A stretch of 23,379 nucleotides of DNA from a virus. Made by a program: the position numbers and the translations under genes. Position 1 is the stretch's first letter; each line of letters begins with the position of its first letter. Under the pieces are notes generated by a model that did no database searches, was not told the DNA's origin, and saw nothing but the letters and a program-made list of their open reading frames with translations. Shown here one piece after another: positions 1 to 9,671 of the stretch. The stretch is taken from the IMG/VR virus record IMGVR_UViG_3300042310_000189, positions 1-23,379 of that record. One strand, 5' to 3'.

Positions 1-3000
1 GACAGTTACGCTGATGTTGAAGAAGGCGCTCAGTTAGAGTTATTTACCCAAAGCAAAAGAGCAGCTAATCGTCAACTTAAAGACATTAACGAACAAATTG
101 AAGAGCTTGGGCGAGTAAAAGATCTTAAAGATATTGGTTCTTTAGCAGAACTTAATAAACGCTTAAAAGAAACCGAAGAATGGCTTACTCAGTTTGCTAA
201 ACCTAGTGGCATGGGGCGTGCAACGCTTGCTTCGGCGCTTCGTCGTCCGGCATCTCAATATGCCAAAGACCCTTATTTTTACTATGCTCCTGATGGCACT
301 ATAGCAGAGCAAGTTAAAACGCTACAACAAGCTGCACAGAACGCTAAAGAAGAAAACGAACTTACAGATACATTTGCTGGCTATGTACGTTTACTTAATG
401 AAATAGCTAGTGAGCTTAGTCAGTTAAATGCAGACTATAGATTTGCAAATATTCCTGGATTTATTCGAGGTACAAGCGTTCGTACAGAAGAACAACAGCA
501 GCGTAAACAACAGTATTTTGATATTCGTAAAAAATTTATAGACCGCATAAAAGATATTGAAAACATAATAGGCGTAAAAGTATACGTAAAAGAAGATAAA
601 GCGTACGTTAGCCGTAAAGATAAAAAGCTAAAACCAAAAAGCGTTTACGAAACATTACTTACTAACGCTTCGTCTGAGCTAGAAGAAGTATTAATGGCTC
701 GTTATGCGCACCATAAAGCGGTTTTAGAGTCTATTAAAACTGCTCCTGAACGGCATTTGCATGCGTTAAAAATGCGCACTGCGGCTCAAGCTAAAATGGA
801 AGAGTACGATGCCAAGTTAAAAGTTTTACAAGCTAAAGAATTTAACGAGCTGCCCGCTACTAAAAAAGAACGTGAAGACACACTCGAAGCTAAAAAAGCG
901 GCAACGCAACTTTTTAGCTATTCAGACGAAACTATTAAGAGTATTGAATCTGCTTTAGATTTAGACAAAGTACGCGCTGCTGTAAACGCTGATGAAACTG
1001 TTGTAGAAGCTAGAAAAAAACTTAATGATTTACTTAAACAGTTTAAGCAACCTACAAAAGAACAAAAGCAAAGTATTTCTGCAGAAGGTAAAAATTTTAG
1101 AGATGAGCGTGCGCTACTTGATAAAACTATTGCGGAACGTGTTAAAGCGGCCGCGCAAGCTAATGCACAAATAGTAAGCCAAACTAAACAGTATCGTGTT
1201 GTGTACAACGGAATTACATACACAGTTAAATCTAGTACAAAAGTTAACGCTAAAACTTTAGAAACGTTACAAAAACAACGTGCTGCTGGCGCTGCTTTTG
1301 CGGCAGATCAAATGCAGATTACTTTGCTTGAAGACAAGATTGCGCGTCTTGAAGCACAAAAACTAGCAAGCGAAACGGGAGTAATACCTAAAACCGCTAA
1401 AAAAGTTAAAGAACTAACGCCTTTTGTTGATCTTGCAACTATTATTAAAGAGCTTGGGCCAAAAGAAAAAGCACCAGCAATTGAAATAGCTGTTAGTAAA
1501 AACGGTACACCAAAAAAATTAGGTGCGCAACAAGAAAAAGCGTTAACTAAAGCTTATGAAGATTTACAAAAAACAAAAGACAAAATGAAATTAGCTGTTT
1601 CTGCTGTGCAGAAATTAGCAATTACCCCAACCGAAACCAAATTAAAGTCTGAAGCAGAGCAGGCTGCGGATAAAACGCAAGCTATGATGATCATGTCGCA
1701 GACGCTTAATGCTAAGAAAAACGAATATCAAGATCAAATTTACGAGCAAAACAAACTTAAAGCGCCTAAAGAGCTTATTGATGAGCTAGAAAAGAAGAAA
1801 GAAGTTATTAAGCAAATGATAGGGCGTTTGAATGCCCGTGGCGAAAGAGCTTTGCGTGATATTAATCTTGAGTCTATTGAAAACGCAGTTGATTTTGTGC
1901 TTAGCTACAAAGCTCGTAAAGAAATCAAAGAAAGCACATCTGAAAACAGAATGTCTTTGCAAGAGCTAGAAGACACTATAAAAGACTTTAATGCGCAAGC
2001 TGTAGTTGCCGCTAAACTTGGAAACACAACAAATGCAAACGCTGCGCGTGAAGCAGCTAGAGAACTACAAGTTTTACTTAATGCAGAAAAAGATCTTTTA
2101 CGTATTGGTAATAATCCTGAAAAAGCTGTACATAAGCATGCGCTTCGTACAGGAACCAATAGTTTTGCTCGTGCTGCTGAAACTGTGGCTAAGAAAAAGG
2201 CCAAAGAACTTGGGTTACAAGGTGAAGCTTTTGATAAATACGTTGCTCTTAACAAAACAACGCTATACAACAAAGCGTTAGACGAATTTTATTCTCAAGG
2301 ACAAGTTGAAGCTGAATTTGACGATAAAGAAACAATTAACAGAACAATGTTCCGTGACAAACCCGGCAAATCGGGCGGCATTGATATGTTTGTTGCAGAC
2401 TCGTTTATTAATGACTTAATTAAAAAGCAAGGGTTTGACCCAACAAGGCGTGCTGTAACCACTGCTTTAGGCGCGTTTAGTCTGCCAATAAAAATACCTA
2501 AATTAGCCGATGTTAATGCTGACTTTAGAAAAATGATTGTTCAAAATGCTTTGAGTGGCTTATCTCTTGGCATTGACGATACTTCTGATTTTAGTGATAA
2601 CTTTTATAAAAAATACGGTACCCATTGGCCTGATGCTATGGGCGATCTTGAGCATAGTGCGGACAAAGTTACAGGTGGGGTGCTTACGTTATTTGAAAAT
2701 ACGTACAAAGCTATTTACAACAAAGACAAATTTGAAAAAGGCGTAGATAAAGCATCTGTTTTTGATGAAACTTTTAACAACGAAATATTTGAAGCATTAA
2801 GAAAACTTTACAACAAAGACAAATCAATAATTCATGAAAACTTTGTAGAGTACGCTAAAAAAGAAAATTACGAAGATTTTAAAGAATATATTGAATACAT
2901 GATGGCTACTGACAGAGGCCAAATAGGTAATGAATGGCACAAAGCACATTCTGCTTTATATATAGACGATTCTGTTGAATATAGTGCAACTGTTGCTCAA

Positions 3001-6000
3001 GCGTACAAAAAAGCACTTCAAGCAGTTGGTTTAAATACACAACAAGCTGAAAAAACTATTGAAGAAACAAGTAGTAAAAAAGTAACGTTAGCTACAGGCG
3101 TTAACTTTATATACGCTAAAAACATTTCTGATGCACCGCAACAATTTATAAACGATGCGGTTGCCGCTGGCAAAGACTTGACTAAAGTTCGTGGTGGCGT
3201 AATGCCTGATGGCACAGTAGTAGTTATTGGTGACGCGCACACGGACCTAAATGACCTGCAAGAAACCATTGAGCACGAGCTTATTGGACACTACGCAGTA
3301 GATACTTTACTTGGCCCGGCGGGCATGAAGGCGCTTGTTAAAAAAGTGTTTGCCGATGGAGAAGAAGGCGTACTTAAATTAGCTACTGAACTAGGTGTAT
3401 ATGATGATGTAACTGAAGCTTTTGCCGCAGCTAAAGGCACTAACATGTCTGAAGAAGCAATGCGCATGCTTGTTACTCGTGAAATGGTAGCACACACCGC
3501 AGAACGTCCGTTACCTAGCAAAGCAAGCTCAGCTTTAAAAGACTTTATTAAGATGATTGTTAACGCCGTGCGCAAGTTCTTTACGGGCGCTGGCTTTGAC
3601 AACATGCCTAGCAAAACAACGCAGGAAATATTTAATTTAATCCGCGAAGCTAAAAAGCAATATGAGGGTGGCAGGCTCGGAGCATACAGAACTCCTGACG
3701 GCAAAACAGCTTTCTTGGCCCCTACAAGTTACAGCCGTGAAGTAGAACAGAAGTCGATTGATGTTATTAACAAACTGTTTGCGCAGAAAAAATCAGTTAA
3801 AGATGGCATTTTTGCAAACGTGCTTGGCTTGCCTGGTTACACACAGTTTATTGACCGCTTAGCGCCTGCCACAAAGATTATAGAAAAAGCCGAGAGCGCA
3901 GGCATGATTGACTCTGTGTCAGCTTTGCAAACTACTATGTACTTACGTCAAACAGATCAGCGTTTAAATTTGACGGCTCAATCTGCTACTGATGGCGTAC
4001 CACAGCTAACTAAGAATGCCGCTGGTGAAATGGAAGTGCTTGGTAAAAAAGATGGCGCTAACTTAATTAAGGTTGGCAATATATTGCAACGAGCAAAAAT
4101 GCTTGGTAATGCGCAGGCCATTAATAATTTGTTTGGTTTGTATTTAGTAGCTATACGTGCTAAGCGTGTTGGGTTAAAAACGCTAGCTTCAGACTTACGG
4201 ATAACAGAAAAAGAATTAAAAGACGTTGTTGCTAATATTGAACAAGCCGGCGCTAAACCTATATTTGAAGAAGCGGCTAAAGTTTATGCTGAGTACAACA
4301 AAGATTTAATTAATTTTGCAGTTCAGACAGGCGCTATTTCTAAAGAAGAAGGTGCTCGATTAACTAAATACAACGATTACGTGCCTTTTTACAGGGTGCG
4401 TGACGGTATTGCGCAACTAGTTATCTCAGGCGAGCAAGTTATAAATGTAGGGCGTTTAACAGATCAGCCTTACCTAGATGAGTTGGTTGGCGGCAAAGAG
4501 ATGTTGGTCAACTTTGAAGAAAGCGCGTTTCAAAATACAGCTGTATTGGTTGATTTAGCTTTACGTAACTTAGCCACAGGTCAATTAGCCCAACAACTTG
4601 AGAAGATTGGCACAGGGCAGACTAAAATTGCCACACGTGTTAGCCCCAAGCTAACTGGCACAGACATTATTAGGGCAAAAATAGACGGTGTGGATGCGGC
4701 TTGGCGCTTGAATACCAAAGATACACCTTTTGAAGATATACCTGCTGACCTGTTAATTAAAGGGCTTGACGGTATTAAGCTGCAGATACCTGTGGCAGTT
4801 AAGATTTTAGGTTTGCCAAGCCGTTGGCTGCGCACCATGATTACTAGAGATCCTGCGTATTCTGTGCGGCAGATCATTAAAGACTCTACGGCAATGTGGC
4901 TTTACTCAGGCGCAAATGCTAAGCCTGTAATTGACGCTACCAAAGAACTTGGCAGCATGTGGGCTAACAAGAACCAGACTGAGAAAGAACTACAACGAGC
5001 TGGTTTAGTGGGCGGTCAACTGTTTACCGGTATGCCAGAGGACATGAGCAGAATCATGTTGCAGATTACCAGTGGTAAAACGGGTTGGCAAATGTTGCTA
5101 GCTAAATTAGATCGGGCCGCTATGAAGGGTGATGCGGCTACCCGTGTAGCTATGTACAACGCATACCTAAAACAAGGCATGACGCCTATGCGGGCTAAGC
5201 TAGCTGTTTTAGAGTCGCTAAACGTAAATAAGCGTGGTTTATCGCCAAGCGTGTATTGGATGTCTACTTTGGTACCGTTCATGAACACACAGGTTCAAGG
5301 TTTGACTATGTTTGCCAAGTCGTTTAAGGGAACTAGCAACCTAGGCGGACAAAAAGATTTGCGTATGAAGATGTTTAAGCGCGGTACGTACTTGGCGTTG
5401 TTTACCATGATGTACGCTGCAGCTATGCAAGACGACGAGGCATATAAAAATGCTGATCCGTTTGTTAAGTACAACAGTTGGTTTATCAGGGTGCCGTTCC
5501 TTGACGAACCGATCAGAGTCCCAACACCGTTTGAATTTGGATACGTGTTTAAGGGTTTACCCGAAGCAGTATTTAACATGATGTTTAATGACGAAGAAGC
5601 TAAGAACGTACTTAAGTTCTTCAAGCAAGCCGCTTCTAACAGTAACCCAATTGGTTTACCGCAGGCAATCAAGCCAGCAATCGAAGCAACTGCTAATTTC
5701 TCGTTCTTTACCGGTCAAGATATTGAGTCCGCAAAAGAGAAAAGAATGCTGCCCGGCTACAGAGAGCGCCCACAAACAACTGAATTAGCCAAGTGGGTAT
5801 CTAGCCTTGATAAAGAACTGCTATCGCCTGTGATGCTTGATTACTTAGCCAAGGCATACGGCGGTGGCCTAACGCTTGCGCTTACTAGCGCCTTAAATCC
5901 TGTGCTTGCACCAACAACAGACGTGGCTTCACCCACCAAAATGCCTAGCCAGTACCCAATTGTTGGCGGTTTCTTTCAACCTAACGATGCAAGCGGGGTA

Positions 6001-6300
6001 ATTAACGCAGCCTACGAGACCGCAGAGCGCGCGCAACAAGCTTCTAATACGCTAAAGCAGATTGCCGCCAAGGGCAACAAAGAAGAGATCGAAGCCTTTG
6101 TACGTAAATACAGCAACGAGTTGATGATTGAGCAAGCCGCCGGTGCGTTTACTAGAGAGATGGGTCAGCTAGCTGCCGCTGAAAAAGCGGTTCGTGAAGA
6201 CAAGCGCATGAGCGCTGACGAGAAAGCTGAGAAAATCAAGCAGTTACGCGCAATTAGAATCAAGATGGCTGAGGCGCTTAATAAGTCTAAACCCTCTTAA
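1..6300 (+). CDS. Giant polyvalent phage protein, 5'-truncated, LPD38-like C-terminus
   Basis: The frame is open from base 1, so the gene starts outside the window; the first internal ATG (211) is not the real start. The visible 2099 residues begin with about 700 residues rich in Lys, Ala, Glu and Gln, predicted by eye to be coiled coil. Near window residues 1092-1097 is HELIGH, an HExxxH motif like the HExxGH signatures of large phage polyproteins. YVPFYR lies near residue 1457. Residues about 1600-1960 (TRDPAYSVRQIIKDS, MNTQVQGL, PTPFEFGYVFKGLPEAVF) resemble large polyvalent protein-associated domain 38. Family knowledge suggests a virion-packaged, injected protein with possible peptidase activity; this is inference. 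Base composition rises from about 28% GC in a sampled early line to about 55% near the 3' end. It is probably a late gene, convergent with the - strand operon. Confidence 0.88.
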   Translation, partial: DSYADVEEGAQLELFTQSKRAANRQLKDINEQIEELGRVKDLKDIGSLAELNKRLKETEEWLTQFAKPSGMGRATLASALRRPASQYAKDPYFYYAPDGTIAEQVKTLQQAAQNAKEENELTDTFAGYVRLLNEIASELSQLNADYRFANIPGFIRGTSVRTEEQQQRKQQYFDIRKKFIDRIKDIENIIGVKVYVKEDKAYVSRKDKKLKPKSVYETLLTNASSELEEVLMARYAHHKAVLESIKTAPERHLHALKMRTAAQAKMEEYDAKLKVLQAKEFNELPATKKEREDTLEAKKAATQLFSYSDETIKSIESALDLDKVRAAVNADETVVEARKKLNDLLKQFKQPTKEQKQSISAEGKNFRDERALLDKTIAERVKAAAQANAQIVSQTKQYRVVYNGITYTVKSSTKVNAKTLETLQKQRAAGAAFAADQMQITLLEDKIARLEAQKLASETGVIPKTAKKVKELTPFVDLATIIKELGPKEKAPAIEIAVSKNGTPKKLGAQQEKALTKAYEDLQKTKDKMKLAVSAVQKLAITPTETKLKSEAEQAADKTQAMMIMSQTLNAKKNEYQDQIYEQNKLKAPKELIDELEKKKEVIKQMIGRLNARGERALRDINLESIENAVDFVLSYKARKEIKESTSENRMSLQELEDTIKDFNAQAVVAAKLGNTTNANAAREAARELQVLLNAEKDLLRIGNNPEKAVHKHALRTGTNSFARAAETVAKKKAKELGLQGEAFDKYVALNKTTLYNKALDEFYSQGQVEAEFDDKETINRTMFRDKPGKSGGIDMFVADSFINDLIKKQGFDPTRRAVTTALGAFSLPIKIPKLADVNADFRKMIVQNALSGLSLGIDDTSDFSDNFYKKYGTHWPDAMGDLEHSADKVTGGVLTLFENTYKAIYNKDKFEKGVDKASVFDETFNNEIFEALRKLYNKDKSIIHENFVEYAKKENYEDFKEYIEYMMATDRGQIGNEWHKAHSALYIDDSVEYSATVAQAYKKALQAVGLNTQQAEKTIEETSSKKVTLATGVNFIYAKNISDAPQQFINDAVAAGKDLTKVRGGVMPDGTVVVIGDAHTDLNDLQETIEHELIGHYAVDTLLGPAGMKALVKKVFADGEEGVLKLATELGVYDDVTEAFAAAKGTNMSEEAMRMLVTREMVAHTAERPLPSKASSALKDFIKMIVNAVRKFFTGAGFDNMPSKTTQEIFNLIREAKKQYEGGRLGAYRTPDGKTAFLAPTSYSREVEQKSIDVINKLFAQKKSVKDGIFANVLGLPGYTQFIDRLAPATKIIEKAESAGMIDSVSALQTTMYLRQTDQRLNLTAQSATDGVPQLTKNAAGEMEVLGKKDGANLIKVGNILQRAKMLGNAQAINNLFGLYLVAIRAKRVGLKTLASDLRITEKELKDVVANIEQAGAKPIFEEAAKVYAEYNKDLINFAVQTGAISKEEGARLTKYNDYVPFYRVRDGIAQLVISGEQVINVGRLTDQPYLDELVGGKEMLVNFEESAFQNTAVLVDLALRNLATGQLAQQLEKIGTGQTKIATRVSPKLTGTDIIRAKIDGVDAAWRLNTKDTPFEDIPADLLIKGLDGIKLQIPVAVKILGLPSRWLRTMITRDPAYSVRQIIKDSTAMWLYSGANAKPVIDATKELGSMWANKNQTEKELQRAGLVGGQLFTGMPEDMSRIMLQITSGKTGWQMLLAKLDRAAMKGDAATRVAMYNAYLKQGMTPMRAKLAVLESLNVNKRGLSPSVYWMSTLVPFMNTQVQGLTMFAKSFKGTSNLGGQKDLRMKMFKRGTYLALFTMMYAAAMQDDEAYKNADPFVKYNSWFIRVPFLDEPIRVPTPFEFGYVFKGLPEAVFNMMFNDEEAKNVLKFFKQAASNSNPIGLPQAIKPAIEATANFSFFTGQDIESAKEKRMLPGYRERPQTTELAKWVSSLDKELLSPVMLDYLAKAYGGGLTLALTSALNPVLAPTTDVASPTKMPSQYPIVGGFFQPNDASGVINAAYETAERAQQASNTLKQIAAKGNKEEIEAFVRKYSNELMIEQAAGAFTREMGQLAAAEKAVREDKRMSADEKAEKIKQLRAIRIKMAEALNKSKPS

Positions 6301-6475
6301 ATAGCACCCCGATCTTGCCGTTTTGTACACCAAACTCGGCTTTGCCAATGATGCCGCTATGTATGGCGGCTTTGAGCCCTTCTTCTCTAGTCTCTGCTAG
6401 CTTTAGCGTTGGCACAAAAAAAGCCCCCTTGACGGGGGTGTTAACCCAAGGGTAATGCACCTTAATTTTCCTCAT
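6287..6475 (-). CDS. Small conserved-looking phage protein (62 aa) with YPW...GAFFVPT motif
   Basis: This 62-residue protein follows the primase-helicase gene, with its ATG 14 nt inside that gene, and its stop overlaps the end of the convergent giant gene by 14 nt. The pattern YPW, then G-x-FFVPT, then TREEGLKAA, then G-x-x-GVLF-x-R recalls short proteins often seen at the ends of phage replication operons, all of unknown function. An intrinsic-terminator-like hairpin lies within codons for TPVKGAFF, so transcripts of the operon may often end before the gene is complete. The start has only a weak purine-rich site (AGAAGA). The family resemblance is from memory and was not searched. The alternative is that the frame is fortuitous read-through of a terminator region. 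Confidence 0.6.
   Translation of the reverse strand: MRKIKVHYPWVNTPVKGAFFVPTLKLAETREEGLKAAIHSGIIGKAEFGVQNGKIGVLFKRV
6416..6438 (-). terminator. Rho-independent terminator of the - strand operon
   Basis: On the - strand the sequence reads CCCCC-GTCAA-GGGGG-C followed by seven T residues: a perfect 5-bp G/C stem with a 5-nt loop and a U-tract. It starts 24 nt after the stop of the primase-helicase gene. No T-run exists on the other side, so it acts only on leftward transcripts. It lies inside the 62-aa coding sequence. Confidence 0.8.
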
Positions 6476-9311
6476 CGTCTTCTGTAATTGGGCGACATAT
6501 TCTTAAAGCATTGACACGCATTTCCGGACCACGCGTTCTAGACAGCATGTTTGGTTTACATGTATCTACCTTAAAGTTTGGTAGTTTCTCAAGCTGCTCT
6601 TTGAAGTCCGAGTAGCCATAACTCATAGCTACGCAGTGCGCCTTGATTAGTTGAATCTCAATGTAGTAGTTGACGTGCCCCGGCGTAAACCCATGCTCAA
6701 CTCGACCGGCTACATTAGTTCGAGTAATAGATTGGTCAATCTTACCATCGTCGCCAAGGGTAGCTTTTAACGTACCATCCACCATTTTGACAACCACAAA
6801 TTTGCCGTAGTGCTCACGGGTGTAAGCGTTAAGAATGTCTTCGGCACTTCTTTGACTACCATATATTGTGGAACGGGCGCTTACTACCATACCTTTTAAT
6901 ACATCAACAATCGGACCAATCGGTATGTCAATCAGGTTGGCATGCTTTTTACCGAGTAACTGAATCATGGTGATGATACAAGCGTTACCCGCAGTCCAAT
7001 AGCGCTCATCGTCGTTAGCTTGGAACTCTTCCTTTACGCGCTCATGCACCTCAAGGTAAAGCTTTCTAGCGGTTTCACGATTAGCCACAAGCCACTTGAT
7101 TAGTTCCCGACCAACCACGCCGTAGTTGTCCTTGAGAAGACCCAAAGTTTTGGCTTCATCAGGCGCCCACCTTAGCTTGCGGTTCATCTTTAACTCAAGC
7201 AGACGGAACATCTCGCCCTGAGACGCATGCTTACGCGCGCCTGACAGGTAGTCCATGACGTGGGTGTTGGATGAGAGAAGCACAAGCAGTTGCCAAGTAG
7301 AGTTATTGATACGCTCCTCGTTGGTGCCTTGCTTCATGCGGTCTTTGCCTTTACCCTGCGTTAAGTCAAGCAGGAACTCAGGTAGCCACTCGAAGTCGTC
7401 ACGGCTCTTACTGGTGGTCTCGTCAATAATGAACGGCAGACTGTTGAGCAAACCTTGGCGTTGTTGCGACGCAACGATAGATGTGCTTTGGGTTACACGG
7501 TAGCGCTCAGGGTGCCCGAAGAAACTAGCCGCTAACTCAAGGGTCAACGACTTACCTGTGCCGGATTCCGAAGAACCTAGGTGGTAAACGCAACCGTTGA
7601 ACTTGGTAAAGTCCATAAGCAAGGATGCCGGCCCGACAAGCGCCATGGCTAACAATTGCCACTCTTCTTTAGCAATCAGCATGTTGAAGACCTTGCGCCA
7701 GTTCTCTACGGTGCCGGTTGGCTTGGTCGCCTTGTTGATGTTGTCCAAAGCAGGGGTCGGTACATACACTTCCTTGCCGCCTTGATAGTACACGGTGCTG
7801 TTGTATACAAACGACTTGTCTTCTTGCCACCCGCAGTTAGTGGGCACCTTGATTGCACGCTTGTTGGCGCTTACAAACTCTACGCAACCACGCACATACT
7901 CAAACAGATTCTTGTCGTTACCTGAACCATACGAGGCGATGATGTTCTGATTAGCCAAAGCCTTAACCGTTTCATCTTTACTGACAACAGATTTCTGAGG
8001 AAGCAATATATCAATAGCTCCTTCGGGGCGCATAGCAATCATATGCACCAAGTGATCGCCCTCGTTGTTAAGAATGTCCACCGCAAACAGATCGTAAGGT
8101 AGTAGCATGACTTGTTTGCGCGATTTCTTGCCGTCCTCGTCGTCCAGTAGCTTGTCCATAAAGACACCACCGTTAGCGCCGTAGCTGAAATTCTTGGGCG
8201 GTGTGGGGCGGGTTATGGTTTTTGCCTCAGCTTCTGGTGTATCTTCAGCCTTCTCCACAACGACTTCCTTGGGAGCGTTATCAACCTTAATTTCTCTGCC
8301 TAGGGCTAGTGGGTTGGTAATCTTGCTAAAGTGTGGGCACTTCTCGCAGATGCCGGGGTTAGCTTCGTCAAACTTAAGACACCCATACGGACCCTTGATA
8401 GCGTTCCACTTCTCCATATGGCGGTCGATCTCGTAAGGGTGCATGGCTGAGATTGCCAAGCCTGCCTCTTCTCCATCGTCGCAATATTTAGCTATGCTGA
8501 GGATGCCACGCCACAGGGGTTCCATGCCGTCTTTGGTAGCGTTCTCACGGTAATAATTGATCTGCCCGCACTTATCGCCGATAGTTTTAAAGAATGTAAT
8601 GCTGTTCTCTATTAGCTTTACGCTATTGGCTGTTGGAGGGGCTTTGGGGCGTTTGCCGGGGATTTGCAAAGGCGCTATGGTTTCGTATGCCGACTGCCCG
8701 ATTAGGTCTCTCAGGGTCGTAGAAAGCGTCTCAAAATCAAACACGTCGCCTTTATGCTTGATCGTTACCTTGCGTGGCTTCTCTTGTTTGTAGTTGTGCG
8801 TATCAGGCACCCGTAGCACCCTAGCCGCATCGCCCGTAACTGCGGCATCAATCTTAAAGCCCTGCTTTCTGCAAAGCCGTTTGAGGTTCTCTGCAACAGG
8901 TTTCCAAGCTTCAATGGTTACTTCTTCGGTGAAAGGCCAATAGACATGTAGCCCACCCCCGCTTGAAACAATCCAAGGAGAGCCTAGCGAAGCAAGTCCG
9001 CTTTCTGTTATAAATGAATCTAATGCCTTAGCTGCCTCAGCTTTGTTGGGATACTCTTTTCCTTCTCCGCAATCAATATCCAAAAACAGCGACTTAATTT
9101 TTACTGCCGATTCTGCCTTACGTTCTTTGGCACTAAACGATGCAAGCGCGAAAAATGCGTTGTATCCCTTTGCGTCAAACGCCATGGCAGCACTATACAG
9201 TTCGTCGATTGTGTCGACAAACACGTGCTCTCTTTTTGCTGTGCTTATTTCAACGGTGCAATACAGACCCGAAGACGGTAGCACAGTCGCTAGGAATTCC
9301 TGCGACGCCAT
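6462..9311 (-). CDS. Primase-helicase: AEP/PrimPol-like primase fused to DUF927 ATPase
   Basis: The 949-residue protein probably primes and unwinds DNA at the phage fork. The N-terminus has an archaeo-eukaryotic primase-like core: LFLDIDCG with D78 and D80, SSGGGLHVYW with H122, and LRVPDTHNYK after it. A cysteine cluster (C311, C322, C325; CEKCPH) resembles the zinc-binding linker of phage primases. The C-terminal half resembles DUF927, a helicase-like P-loop ATPase: Walker A GSSESGTGKS at 579-588 and Walker B FIIDE at 627-631. The start is supported by AAGGGG seven bases before the ATG. It follows the HTH gene by 68 nt and is the last large gene of the operon. Fusion of primase and helicase is usual in phages and plasmids with this architecture. 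The domain family names are from motif memory. Confidence 0.9.
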   Translation of the reverse strand: MASQEFLATVLPSSGLYCTVEISTAKREHVFVDTIDELYSAAMAFDAKGYNAFFALASFSAKERKAESAVKIKSLFLDIDCGEGKEYPNKAEAAKALDSFITESGLASLGSPWIVSSGGGLHVYWPFTEEVTIEAWKPVAENLKRLCRKQGFKIDAAVTGDAARVLRVPDTHNYKQEKPRKVTIKHKGDVFDFETLSTTLRDLIGQSAYETIAPLQIPGKRPKAPPTANSVKLIENSITFFKTIGDKCGQINYYRENATKDGMEPLWRGILSIAKYCDDGEEAGLAISAMHPYEIDRHMEKWNAIKGPYGCLKFDEANPGICEKCPHFSKITNPLALGREIKVDNAPKEVVVEKAEDTPEAEAKTITRPTPPKNFSYGANGGVFMDKLLDDEDGKKSRKQVMLLPYDLFAVDILNNEGDHLVHMIAMRPEGAIDILLPQKSVVSKDETVKALANQNIIASYGSGNDKNLFEYVRGCVEFVSANKRAIKVPTNCGWQEDKSFVYNSTVYYQGGKEVYVPTPALDNINKATKPTGTVENWRKVFNMLIAKEEWQLLAMALVGPASLLMDFTKFNGCVYHLGSSESGTGKSLTLELAASFFGHPERYRVTQSTSIVASQQRQGLLNSLPFIIDETTSKSRDDFEWLPEFLLDLTQGKGKDRMKQGTNEERINNSTWQLLVLLSSNTHVMDYLSGARKHASQGEMFRLLELKMNRKLRWAPDEAKTLGLLKDNYGVVGRELIKWLVANRETARKLYLEVHERVKEEFQANDDERYWTAGNACIITMIQLLGKKHANLIDIPIGPIVDVLKGMVVSARSTIYGSQRSAEDILNAYTREHYGKFVVVKMVDGTLKATLGDDGKIDQSITRTNVAGRVEHGFTPGHVNYYIEIQLIKAHCVAMSYGYSDFKEQLEKLPNFKVDTCKPNMLSRTRGPEMRVNALRICRPITEDDEEN

Positions 9312-9379
9312 GTGATACCCCTTGAGTTATTTGATACGTTTAGTTAAGTGCCATTCGGTTTTAGATAGTGACGTAGGGT

Positions 9380-9643
9380 TTATTTGCGTATGCATTTTCT
9401 GAGTGCCTCTTCTGCTGAATGACTTGTGGATAAAATGTTCAACAAAGAACTTACGCTATTTCTGTATGAGGGCGTTACTTCGCTACCCTTAAACCAGTTG
9501 TATACCGTTTGCCTTGTTGCGCCTGTAAATTTGGCTATCTCAATGACTGGGAAGTCTAGATGAATAGCCCACCGCCCAAGTTGGTTTCCCAAAGACTTAG
9601 GCGCTTGTTTTGTTGCTTGTTTGATTTCTTCTGAATAAGCCAT
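9380..9643 (-). CDS. Helix-turn-helix DNA-binding regulator (87 aa)
   Basis: The core, FPVIEIAKFTGATRQTVYNWFKG, is a clear helix-turn-helix: helix, turn at TGA, recognition helix TRQTVYNWF. A second helical segment follows. It probably acts as a transcriptional regulator of phage genes. The frame can be opened upstream to an ATG at 9739, giving 119 residues, but that extension lies on top of a better gene in another frame, so I chose the ATG at 9643. No Shine-Dalgarno site is visible; instead a 6-bp G/C hairpin stands 8 nt before the ATG, so translation may be weak or coupled to the gene upstream. The palindrome at 11154-11169, two genes upstream, is a candidate target site (inference). Confidence 0.82.
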   Translation of the reverse strand: MAYSEEIKQATKQAPKSLGNQLGRWAIHLDFPVIEIAKFTGATRQTVYNWFKGSEVTPSYRNSVSSLLNILSTSHSAEEALRKCIRK

Positions 9644-9651
9644 GTTTGTTT

Positions 9652-9667
9652 GGGGGCTTGCGCCCCC
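9652..9667 (-). promoter_or_regulatory. G/C hairpin in the leader of the HTH gene
   Basis: The - strand reads GGGGGC-GCAA-GCCCCC, a perfect 6-bp stem with a tetraloop of GNRA type (GCAA), lying between the stop of the secreted-peptide gene and the ATG of the HTH gene. No U-tract follows (AAACAAAC instead), so it is not a standard terminator. It may stabilise the upstream message end or limit initiation of the regulator. Confidence 0.5.
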
Positions 9668-9671
9668 GTCC

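Noticed and set aside
6353-6370. GCCGC-N8-GCGGC hairpin followed by TTT after the giant gene, as a + strand terminator
   Set aside because: The stem is only 5 bp with an 8-nt loop and just three T residues; it lies within the opposing coding sequence and is too weak to call.
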